From positions 1 through 51,618 of the forward strand of contig CABSDO010000002.1 of NCBI GenBank assembly GCA_902476475.1: a DNA stretch of 51,618 nt, written 5' to 3'. The position numbers and the translations under genes are program-made. Position 1 is the stretch's first letter; each line of letters opens with the position of its first letter. Source of the DNA: an uncultured Collinsella sp. Lineage in GTDB: Bacteria > Actinomycetota > Coriobacteriia > Coriobacteriales > Coriobacteriaceae. Below the pieces are notes generated by a model, which made no database searches, was not told the DNA's origin, and saw only the letters and a program-made list of their open reading frames with translations. Positions 24,508 to 31,570 of this stretch are shown piece by piece.

Positions 24508-24556
24508 TCAACGGTGTTCGCATAGTCGATGACCGTTGATATAGTTGACCTCAACT
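24508..24556 (+). promoter_or_regulatory. Two adjacent inverted repeats upstream of the double-cubane locus
   Basis: TCAACGGT/ACCGTTGA (24508-24515 with 24532-24539) is immediately followed by AGTTGA-CC-TCAACT (24543-24556). The words TCAAC and GTTGA recur in both, which suggests repeated half-sites for a regulator, or a leader hairpin in front of the AAAGGAGG at 24560-24567. The region 24422-24507 is AT-rich and probably holds the promoter. Confidence 0.45.
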
Positions 24557-24575
24557 TGTAAAGGAGGGTGCGCAC

Positions 24576-24644
24576 ATGCCGCAGACGACATACATTCGCC
24601 GCGTTGCCGCGCGCGCCCTGTATATGGCTCGGAGTCGCATATGA
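24576..24644 (+). CDS. Putative 22-residue Arg-rich leader peptide
   Basis: ATG 24576 follows a near-consensus AAAGGAGG (24560-24567). The 22-codon frame contains five arginines (TYIRRVAARALYMARSRI) and ends at TGA 24642-24644. Its stop overlaps the ATG of a second small frame. The ribosome site is stronger than those of most genes here, so ribosomes very probably load at this point. Whether the peptide or only the act of translation matters cannot be told. Confidence 0.42.
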   Translation: MPQTTYIRRVAARALYMARSRI

Positions 24645-24811
24645 GCAGGTATGTTCACGGCTCCGGGAGAGACGACGCACAACTAAATAATCGACCGCAA
24701 AGCAGGTTCCCTAAAATTCCGGGTTTGAGCACGGCCGGGCAATCGCCGTCCGTCGTGCATCGATACCGCTGTAATCCGTTTTTGGTTCGAGAGGGGAACC
24801 GTCATGGCTGA
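24641..24811 (+). CDS. Putative 56-residue ORF coupled to the first double-cubane gene
   Basis: This frame begins at ATGA shared with the stop of the preceding 22-codon ORF. It ends at TGA 24809-24811, inside the start of the dehydratase-family gene at 24804. The chain would couple translation across the leader. The product (SRYVHGSGRDDAQLNN at its N-terminus) is basic, has no recognised domain and may simply be open by chance. Confidence 0.28.
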   Translation: MSRYVHGSGRDDAQLNNRPQSRFPKIPGLSTAGQSPSVVHRYRCNPFLVREGNRHG

Positions 24812-26087
24812 AGAATTTGATTTCCATCCGATGTGGGAGAGCCTAGGCATGAATCTTGCCGACCACGACATGCTGCTGGGTGCCGTGGGCCAGATGTACG
24901 GCGATATGTTCCTGACGCAGAATAATCGCCCTAAGTCCACGTCCTACCTGGATTTTGTCGCCACCAACATCCACAGCGGCCGCATTAAGGAGATGCTCGA
25001 CAAGAAGGAGGCCGGCGAGGCCACCAAGATTGTTGGCAGCTTCTGCGTCTACGTGCCCGAGGAGATTGTGCTCGCCTGTGACGGCATCCCCGTGGGCCTG
25101 TGCTCGGGTGCCGACTGGGCAACGGACAAGGTCGAGGAGCACCTGCCGCGCAACACCTGTCCGCTCATCAAGAGCTTTGCCGGCTTTAAGCTGGGCGAGG
25201 TCTGCCCCTACATTGAGTCGAGTGACTTGGTGGTAGGCGAGAACACCTGCGACGGTAAGAAGAAGGCCTACGAGTTCTTTGCCACGCAAAAGAACATGTA
25301 CGTCATGGATATTCCCAACGTGCACGACGAGTCGACGCTCGTGACCTGGAAGGCCGAGGTCAAGAAGCTCGCCGCCAAGATCGAGGAAGAGTGCGGCGTC
25401 ACGATTACGCCTGAGCGTCTGAAGGCCGCCATCCACGCCGTCAATGAGAAGCGTCGCGCCCTGCAGCGCCTCGCTGCCACGCGCACTGCCGACCCAGCGC
25501 CCATCAGCGGTCTGGACAGCCTGCTGACCGTTCAGGCCGCCTTTATGGACGACACGCCGCGTCTGACCGGCGCCATTAATGATATGGCGGCTGAGTGCGA
25601 GCAACGTGTCGAGGCCGGCGAGGGCGTGGCACCCAAGGGGACCAAGCGCATCCTGTACACCGGTACGCCCATGGCTGTGCCCAACTGGAAGCTTTTCAAC
25701 CTCATCGAGAAGGCCGGCGGCGTCGTGGTGGGCGAGGAGTCCTGCACGGGTTCGCGCTACTACAAGGATCTGGTCGACGAGTCCGGTGAGACGGTCGACG
25801 AGATGCTTGATGCCATCGCCGAGCGCTACTTTAAGATCAACTGCGCCGTCTTTACGCCCAACGACCAGCGTATGAAGGACATTGTCCAGATGGCCAAGGA
25901 CCTGCATGCCGACGGCATCGTCGACGTGGCCCTGCAGTTCTGCACGCTCTACGAGATGGAGTCGTTTGCCGTGGAGAAGGCCGCCGAGGAGGCGGGCATT
26001 CCGTTTATGCATATCACCACCGACTACGCCGGCGAGGACGCAGGCCAGCTGCAAACCAGGATTGAGGCTTTCTTGGAAACCATTTAG
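24804..26087 (+). CDS. 2-hydroxyacyl-CoA dehydratase/double-cubane cluster family protein, copy 1
   Basis: A 427-residue protein of the HgdB/FldB superfamily. It is closest in style to double-cubane-cluster proteins, which hold a high-nuclearity Fe-S centre and reduce small molecules at very low potential after ATP-driven electron transfer. Candidate cluster cysteines lie in SFCVYVPEE, RNTCPLIKS, GEVCPYIESSD and GENTCDGKKKAYEF (residues about 79-155), and in GEESCTGSRYY near residue 314. ATG 24804 follows GAGAGGGG. No CoA-transferase or acyl-CoA genes are nearby, which argues against amino-acid fermentation. A paralogue and an activator follow on the same strand. Confidence 0.82.
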   Translation: MAEEFDFHPMWESLGMNLADHDMLLGAVGQMYGDMFLTQNNRPKSTSYLDFVATNIHSGRIKEMLDKKEAGEATKIVGSFCVYVPEEIVLACDGIPVGLCSGADWATDKVEEHLPRNTCPLIKSFAGFKLGEVCPYIESSDLVVGENTCDGKKKAYEFFATQKNMYVMDIPNVHDESTLVTWKAEVKKLAAKIEEECGVTITPERLKAAIHAVNEKRRALQRLAATRTADPAPISGLDSLLTVQAAFMDDTPRLTGAINDMAAECEQRVEAGEGVAPKGTKRILYTGTPMAVPNWKLFNLIEKAGGVVVGEESCTGSRYYKDLVDESGETVDEMLDAIAERYFKINCAVFTPNDQRMKDIVQMAKDLHADGIVDVALQFCTLYEMESFAVEKAAEEAGIPFMHITTDYAGEDAGQLQTRIEAFLETI

Positions 26088-26104
26088 GGCTATCCGTCCC
26101 GGCG

Positions 26105-26200
26105 GTTTCCCCAGGCACCCGATCTTGCCGTTCAAACCGTCGCTTGCTACCAAAGTATGCGGCGCTCATCTTTCACGGCAACCTCGGGCACCTGGGAAAG
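26105..26200. repeat. Imperfect palindrome, copy A, between the two double-cubane genes
   Basis: The outer arms (26105-26122 and 26184-26200) read CCAGGCACCCGA and TCGGGCACCTGG-like complements, and the pairing extends inward. The interior words TTCAAACCGTCGCTTGC and CTCATCTTTCACGGCAA match the element at 27401-27505 (roughly 80% identity by eye). It is likely a mobile palindromic repeat that now forms an mRNA hairpin. Confidence 0.8.
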
Positions 26201-26240
26201 CCGTTTCCTTGGTTGGTTAAAAGGTTTGTTAAGGAGTTAT

Positions 26241-27404
26241 ATGTCGGAAAAAATTGAGCAGCCGTTGCCGTCCACGTTTGAGGAGTTCAACGAGCAGCGC
26301 AAGGCGGCGTTTATTCGCGTCAAGGATTATAAGCAGGCGGGTAATCGCCTGGTCGGTTTTCTGTGCAGCTACACGCCGCTCGAGATTATCGATGCCGCGG
26401 GGGCTGCGAGCGTGGCGCTGTGCGGTACGTCCGATGAGGTGATTCCCGAGGCCGAGAAGGTGCTGCCGGCAAATCTTTGTCCGCTCATCAAGTCGACGTA
26501 CGGCTTTGCCTACTCGCAAAAGTGCCCGTTTACGTACTTTAGCGACATGATCATCGGTGAGACCACCTGCGACGGCAAGAAGAAGATGTACGAGCTGCTC
26601 AACGAGCTCAAGCGTACGCACATTCTGCACCTGCCGCAGGGTCGCGATCGCGCCTACGAGCGTGAAGGCTGGTACGAGGAGTGCCGCCTGCTCAAGGAGG
26701 AGCTCGAGAACTTCTACGGTATTACGATCACCGATGACGACCTTCGTGCTGCCGTCCGTCGCCGCAACCGCTTGCGTGCGGCCCAGCTCGAGATGTTTGC
26801 GCTGCAGGCCAACCAGCCGGCGGCCATGAGCGGCGTCGATCTGATGAGCACCATGTTTGCCGGTACGTTTAGTTTTGATATCGAGGCCTATACGCAGCAG
26901 CTGGAGCAAAAGGTTGCCAAGCTGCGCGAGGCCTACGACGCGGGCGAGCGCCCGGTTGCGGCGGATGCCAAGCGCATTCTGATCACCGGCTGCCCGGTGG
27001 GCGGTGTGATCAACAAGATCGGTCGCACCATCGAGTCCAACGGCGGCGTGATCGTTTGCATGGACGACTGCTCGGGCGAGCGTACGGCGGCCATGATGAT
27101 CGACCCGGAGGCTCCCGACATCCTGCGCGCCATCGCCGACCGCTACCTGGATATCAACTGCTCGGTCATGACGCCCAACGACGGTCGTATGGACAACACC
27201 CTGGCCATGTGCGAGAAATACCACGTCGACGGTGTGGTGGAGAATGTGCTCCAGGCGTGCCACACCTTTAACGTGGAGAGTGCGCGCATGCAGGAGGCTG
27301 TCGAGGGTGCGGGTATTCCGTACATGAAGATCGAGACCGATTACAGCAACGGCGACATGGGCCAGATCGAGACCCGCATTGCCGCCTTCATCGAAACCCT
27401 CTAG
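26241..27404 (+). CDS. 2-hydroxyacyl-CoA dehydratase/double-cubane cluster family protein, copy 2
   Basis: A 387-residue paralogue of the preceding gene, with the same layout. FLCSYTPLEI, ANLCPLIKS, SQKCPFTYFSDMIIGETTCDGKKKMYEL and the distal DDCSGERT Cys are present. It lacks the roughly 35-residue N-terminal extension of copy 1. ATG 26241 is preceded by AAGGAG; an earlier in-frame ATG lies inside the palindrome. Two related subunits could form a heterodimer, as HgdA/HgdB do, or serve two substrates. The gene is flanked on both sides by copies of one palindromic element. Confidence 0.82.
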   Translation: MSEKIEQPLPSTFEEFNEQRKAAFIRVKDYKQAGNRLVGFLCSYTPLEIIDAAGAASVALCGTSDEVIPEAEKVLPANLCPLIKSTYGFAYSQKCPFTYFSDMIIGETTCDGKKKMYELLNELKRTHILHLPQGRDRAYEREGWYEECRLLKEELENFYGITITDDDLRAAVRRRNRLRAAQLEMFALQANQPAAMSGVDLMSTMFAGTFSFDIEAYTQQLEQKVAKLREAYDAGERPVAADAKRILITGCPVGGVINKIGRTIESNGGVIVCMDDCSGERTAAMMIDPEAPDILRAIADRYLDINCSVMTPNDGRMDNTLAMCEKYHVDGVVENVLQACHTFNVESARMQEAVEGAGIPYMKIETDYSNGDMGQIETRIAAFIETL

Positions 27405-27505
27405 CTTCCTCAGGCGCCGGATCTTGCTCCTCAAACCGTCGCTTGCGTACCCAAAGTACGCTGCGCTCCTCTTTCGGGGCAATCTCCGGCACCTGAGAAA
27501 CCTAG
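27401..27505. repeat. Imperfect palindrome, copy B, after the second double-cubane gene
   Basis: The arms CTAGCTTCCTCAGGCGCCGGA (27401-27421) and their near-complement (27485-27505) include the stop codon of the preceding gene. An inner GCGTAC-CCAAA-GTACGC hairpin forms the tip. It is closely related to copy A. Confidence 0.82.
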
Positions 27506-27559
27506 AGCTAAGGCGCCTGAACGCGCCGCTACCTTTGATGTTTAGATTGGAAGAGAGCC

Positions 27560-28324
27560 ATGATAGGGATCGGGATCGATATCGGGTCTACGGCGGCTAA
27601 GGCTGCTGTGGTCGACGGGGAGGGTTCGGTGGCGTGGACGTGCGTGCAGCCAACCGGGTTCTCCTCGGTCGATGCTTCCGAGCGGCTGCGCGGCGAGCTT
27701 GTCGCGGCTGGCTATGACGTGGCTGCCGAAGATGCTCGCGTGGTCGCGACTGGCTACGGCCGTGTTGCCGTGCCCTATGCGCACAAGGTCGTGACCGAGA
27801 TCACCTGCCACGGCACCGGTGCCGTGCGTCTGTTTGGTGACCATGGCACCGTGATCGATGTGGGTGGTCAGGACACCAAGGTCATCCAGCTTAAAGGCGG
27901 CCGCGTGGCCAAATTTGCCATGAACGACAAGTGCGCCGCCGGCACGGGGCGCTTTTTGGAGATCATGGCCGACCGCCTGGGCATTACCCAGCAGCAGATG
28001 GCAGACCTCGCCCGCACCGGCGAGCCTACCAAGATTTCCAGCATGTGCACGGTGTTTGCCGAAAGCGAGGTCATCAGCCTGATCGGTCGCGGCGAGCCGC
28101 GCGAGAACATTGCGCGTGGCGTGATCGACAGCGTGGTCTCGCGCGTGGCGACCATGGCCGGGCAGGCCGCGGGCGCTCCATACTACCTGACCGGTGGCCT
28201 GTGCGAGAATGCCTTCGTGGTGGAGCGGTTGGGCGAGCTACTGGGGTCGCCGGTGACCACCTCGCCCCAGGCTCGCTTTGCCGGTGCCATCGGCGCGGCG
28301 ATTCGCGCCGCCGCCTTGGCCTAG
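27560..28324 (+). CDS. ATP-dependent activator of the dehydratase/double-cubane proteins
   Basis: A 254-residue ASKHA-fold ATPase of the HgdC/BadF-BadG family. IGIDIGSTAAKAA at residues 4-16 is the phosphate-1 motif and VIDVGGQDTKVI near residue 98 is the phosphate-2 motif. Cys residues in NDKCAAGTG and SSMCTVFAESE bind the single [4Fe-4S] cluster at the dimer interface. It uses ATP hydrolysis to push low-potential electrons into its partner. Its position right after the two double-cubane-type genes marks those as its partners. ATG 27560 follows GGAAGAG. Confidence 0.9.
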   Translation: MIGIGIDIGSTAAKAAVVDGEGSVAWTCVQPTGFSSVDASERLRGELVAAGYDVAAEDARVVATGYGRVAVPYAHKVVTEITCHGTGAVRLFGDHGTVIDVGGQDTKVIQLKGGRVAKFAMNDKCAAGTGRFLEIMADRLGITQQQMADLARTGEPTKISSMCTVFAESEVISLIGRGEPRENIARGVIDSVVSRVATMAGQAAGAPYYLTGGLCENAFVVERLGELLGSPVTTSPQARFAGAIGAAIRAAALA

Positions 28325-28338
28325 GGGTGTACCGCGAC

Positions 28339-29571
28339 ATGCGCATCCTCAATATCTCGGCACAAAAACCAGATAGCACCGGCAGCGGCACCTACCTTGC
28401 CGCGCTCGTGCGCGAACAGATCGAGACGGGGCATCGCGCCGCCGTGCTTTGCGGCGCGGCTCCGGGTGATACCCAAGGCGAGCTGGACCGACGTGCTGCC
28501 GTGTTTGCCGTACCGTTCGAGTCGCCCGAGCTGCCGTTTTGCATTTGCGGCATGTCGGACGTGATGCCGTATCCTTCGACACGCTATTGCGACTTGACGC
28601 CCACGATGGCCGCGTCCTTTGAGCGCGCCTTTGGTGCGGCGATCGACCGTGCCATCGCCGTCTTTAAGCCTGATGCGATAATCTGCCATCACCTGTATCT
28701 GCTGTGTGCCTTGGTGCGGGAGCGCGTGCGGGGCATTCCCGTGTGCGGCGTGTGCCATTCGACCGATATTCGGCAGATGTTGACCCATGGACTCGCCCAT
28801 GATCGCATTGTCGCGGCGGTCCGCTGCCTCGATGCCGTCTTTTCGCTTCATGCCGAGCAGGCCGACATGATCAGGCGTGTTTATGGCGTTGATCCGTTGC
28901 GTGTTCATGTGATTGGAACAGGCTATGACCATCGGGTGTTTTGCCGCGATGGACAGATGACAAAGGTTCCCGGGTCGCTCGTCTTTGTGGGCAAGGTGTG
29001 CGTTAAGAAGGGCGTCGAATCGCTGGTACACGCGATGGGGCGCTTTGGCGAGGACTCCGATGCGGCGCGTGGGGTACGCCCGAGTCGGCTTGTACTGGTG
29101 GGAGGCCATGGCGATGCGGATGAGTATGAGCGCATCGCTCGGGCTTCCGGAGATTCCCCCGTGCCGGTGAAGTTTGCTGGCCGTCTGAGTCGCGACGAGC
29201 TGGTGCGCGCCTATCGCGAGGCCGAGGTGTTTGTGCTGCCGTCCTTTTACGAGGGGCTGCCGCTGGTGCCGATCGAGGCGATGGCCTGTGGATGCAAAGT
29301 CGTCATGACCGATCTGCCTGGCGTGCGTCCATGGCTCGAGACCGCCTTGCCAGGCGCGCCCGTAACGTGGGTAACGCCGCCGCGCATGACGGATGTCGAT
29401 ACACCCGATGCGCGCGATTGTCAGCGGTTTGAGCATGCACTGGCAGACGCCGTGGCCCAGTCGCTCGCGGAACCCATTTCGACCTTTGACCCATCTGCGG
29501 TTTCGTGGGATGCCTGCTGGGCGCGTATACTGGAGCAGTTGGCAACCTTGAAAGGAGGTATCGATGGATAA
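28339..29571 (+). CDS. GT4-type glycosyltransferase
   Basis: A 410-residue GT-B-fold glycosyltransferase. The N-terminal domain opens with MRILNISAQKPDSTGSGTYL (glycine-rich acceptor loop). The C-terminal donor domain contains FVGKVCVKKGVESL and the GT4 signature PSFYEGLPLVPIEAMACG near residue 315, with the E-x7-E pair. The start is ATG 28339, 14 bp after the activator stop. The end overlaps selD by 8 bp, so it is translationally tied to selenium genes. A plain glycan role would be out of place here. Transfer of a sugar in selenium or thiol metabolism is possible but unsupported by sequence. Confidence 0.82.
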   Translation: MRILNISAQKPDSTGSGTYLAALVREQIETGHRAAVLCGAAPGDTQGELDRRAAVFAVPFESPELPFCICGMSDVMPYPSTRYCDLTPTMAASFERAFGAAIDRAIAVFKPDAIICHHLYLLCALVRERVRGIPVCGVCHSTDIRQMLTHGLAHDRIVAAVRCLDAVFSLHAEQADMIRRVYGVDPLRVHVIGTGYDHRVFCRDGQMTKVPGSLVFVGKVCVKKGVESLVHAMGRFGEDSDAARGVRPSRLVLVGGHGDADEYERIARASGDSPVPVKFAGRLSRDELVRAYREAEVFVLPSFYEGLPLVPIEAMACGCKVVMTDLPGVRPWLETALPGAPVTWVTPPRMTDVDTPDARDCQRFEHALADAVAQSLAEPISTFDPSAVSWDACWARILEQLATLKGGIDG

Positions 29572-30613
29572 GGATCAGATTAGGCTCACGTCTATGACGG
29601 CCGCGAGCGGTTGAGCCGCTAAGCTGGCTCCCGGAGCCCTCGCCCAGGTCCTGGGCGACTTGCCCAATGTGCATAACGACAACCTGCTCGTGGGGTTCGA
29701 TACCTCCGACGATGCGAGCGTCTTTCGCGTTGGCGATAACTTGGGTCTCGTGCAGTCCATCGACTTCTTCCCGCCGATGGTCGACGACCCGTTCCTGTTT
29801 GGCCAGATTGCCGCGGCCAACTCGCTGTCGGACATCTACGCCATGGGTGGACGACCGAGCCATGCCATGAACCTGCTCTGCATACCCAGTTGCCTGGGCG
29901 TCGAGGTTGCCGGTCAGATTCTGGCGGGCGGCGCCGACAAGTGCGTCGAGGCGGGTTGCTCCATCGCGGGCGGCCATACCATCAACGACGACGAGCCCAA
30001 GTACGGCCTGTCCGTGAGCGGCTTTGTCGCGCTCGACCGCATACTCGCCAACAGCGGCGCACGCGTGGGCGATGTTCTGCTGCTGACCAAGGCGATCGGC
30101 TCGGGCATCATCACCACGGCCATTAAGGGCGAGCTTATCGAGCAGGACGAGGTTAGCCTGATGTTTGACTCGATGCGCACCCTCAACGAGGCGCCGATTC
30201 GTCTGGCCGAGGGACTTGCGCTTCACGGCTGCACCGACATTACGGGCTTTGGTCTGATCGGGCACGCGTGCGAGATGGCCGAGGGCTCGGGCGTGCAGGT
30301 TGAGCTTGCGTCGGGGGCGGTGCCGCTCTTTGACCAGGTGCTCGACATGGCGCGTCTGGGCATTATCCCCGCGGGCTCCTACCGCAACCAGGACTTCTTT
30401 GGTCCGCGCGTGGCTGCCGACGAGGACTTGGAGCCGGGCATGCTGGATGCGCTGTACGATCCGCAGACCTCAGGTGGCCTGCTTATCGCGGCGCATGCTG
30501 CCGATGGGGATGAGCTTGCGCGCCGTCTGCATGCCGAAGGACGTATCGCCGCCGTCGTCGGGCGCGTGTGCGAGGCGGAGCCGGGCGGTCCTGCCGTTCG
30601 CGTTGTTCATTAA
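29564..30613 (+). CDS. selD: Selenide, water dikinase, a selenoprotein (Sec17)
   Basis: A 349-residue enzyme making selenophosphate from selenide and ATP. The reading frame starts at ATG 29564 (AAAGGAGG at 29551-29558) and meets TGA at codon 17 (29612-29614). It reads straight on in frame: SG-U-AAKLAPG aligns with the catalytic (C/U)-G/A-x-K motif of SelD. Then HNDNLLVGFDTSDDASVF, QSIDFFPPMVDDPFLFG, AANSLSDIYAMGG and the glycine-rich TDITGFGLIGHA follow. So UGA encodes selenocysteine, and the enzyme needs its own product. The apparent start at 29660 is only the part after the UGA. It overlaps the glycosyltransferase by 8 bp and is followed by yedF. Confidence 0.95.
29615..29656 (+). promoter_or_regulatory. 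Candidate SECIS element in selD
   Basis: Downstream of the UGA are two stems: GGCTC-CCG-GAGCC (29626-29638) and GCCCAG-GTC-CTGGGC (29642-29656). The apical AGGTC recalls the AGGUC loop that E. coli SelB recognises in fdhF. It lies about 31 nt after the UGA, within the range described for bacterial SECIS elements. Confidence 0.55.
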
Positions 30614-30672
30614 GGAAAACCGTTTATGCGACCGTTCGTTGTTCTGGGCGGTCCCTTTTGAAAGGAAAAACT

Positions 30673-31299
30673 ATGTTTACCAAAATTGAAGTTAATGCCA
30701 TGGGCGATGCCTGCCCGCTGCCCGTCGTCAAGACGCTCAAAGCTCTGAAGCAGCTTGATGGCGAGGGTGCTGTGGTGACCTCGGTCGACAACGAGACCGC
30801 CGTCAAGAACATCTCCAAGATGGCGCAGGAGAAAGGTTGCACGGCCTCGGTCGAGAAGGTTTCTGACGCCGAGTGGCACGTGACCGTGGCGACCTCTGGC
30901 GCCGTTGCCGTGGCCGATCCAGAGCAGGATGGCGCTGCCTTCTGTGATGCCAGCGCCGGCAAGGGCAAGCTCGTCATTTCCGTCTACACCGACTGCATGG
31001 GCCGCGGCGACGACGAGCTGGGCCACAAGCTCATGAAGGCCTTCATCTTTGCCGTGACGCAGCAGGAGGAGCTGCCCGCGACCATGCTGTTCTATAACGG
31101 CGGCGCCAAGCTCACCGTTGAGGGCTCGCCGGTGCTCGACGACCTGAAGGGCCTGGCCGAGCAGGGCGTTGAGATCCTTACCTGTGGCACCTGCCTCGAT
31201 CACTTTGGCATTAAGGACCAGCTTGCGGTGGGCGAGGTCACCAACATGTACGTGATCGTGGAGAAGATGGAGCAGGCCGTGCGCGTCGTGCGCCCGTAG
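30673..31299 (+). CDS. yedF: Selenium-metabolism sulfurtransferase-like protein YedF
   Basis: A 208-residue two-domain protein. The N-terminal TusA-like domain has the DACPLPVVK (CPxP) motif with its sulfur- or selenium-carrying Cys near residue 14. The C-terminal DsrE-like domain ends in ILTCGTCLDHFGI with paired cysteines. The family (called YedF in selenium-utilising bacteria) almost always accompanies selD and is thought to carry or deliver reactive selenium. Its biochemistry is not firmly known. ATG 30673 follows AAAGGA; the frame open from 30568 is accidental. The genes on both sides are also typical selenium partners. Confidence 0.9.
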   Translation: MFTKIEVNAMGDACPLPVVKTLKALKQLDGEGAVVTSVDNETAVKNISKMAQEKGCTASVEKVSDAEWHVTVATSGAVAVADPEQDGAAFCDASAGKGKLVISVYTDCMGRGDDELGHKLMKAFIFAVTQQEELPATMLFYNGGAKLTVEGSPVLDDLKGLAEQGVEILTCGTCLDHFGIKDQLAVGEVTNMYVIVEKMEQAVRVVRP

Positions 31300-31318
31300 C
31301 GTATTGGTTGGAGTTGCC

Positions 31319-31570
31319 ATGAGGGAGAAGCGCCCGGCGCTTGTCATCACGTTTCCCACCACGGCGGCCGTCATGGGCTGCGAGTCCCTGTGCATCGAGC
31401 GCGGCCTTCCCGGGCGAACGATTCCCGTGCCCGGGGAGGTCGCTGCCGGCTGTGGTCTGGCGTGGAAGGCGTTGCCTGCCGATGAGGAGCTGCTGCGCGG
31501 CGAACTCGCCGCGGCGGGCGTTCCCACCGAGGGCTATACCGTGATTGATATGTGGGAGGTCGTGCGATGA
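31319..31570 (+). CDS. DUF3343 small Se/S carrier-like protein
   Basis: An 83-residue protein of the DUF3343 family. It has the family's N-terminal ALVITFPTTAAVMGCESLC and a mid GEVAAGCGLAWK Cys motif, which may carry sulfur or selenium. Its genes are usually found with yedF, selD and a cysteine desulfurase-like gene, as here. ATG 31319 follows GGAG. The TGA stop overlaps the next ATG (ATGA), so the two are translationally coupled. Confidence 0.85.
   Translation: MREKRPALVITFPTTAAVMGCESLCIERGLPGRTIPVPGEVAAGCGLAWKALPADEELLRGELAAAGVPTEGYTVIDMWEVVR

Noticed and set aside
27931..28338. Upstream extension of the glycosyltransferase frame
   Set aside because: It overlaps the activator gene in another frame; the conserved GT start is at 28339.
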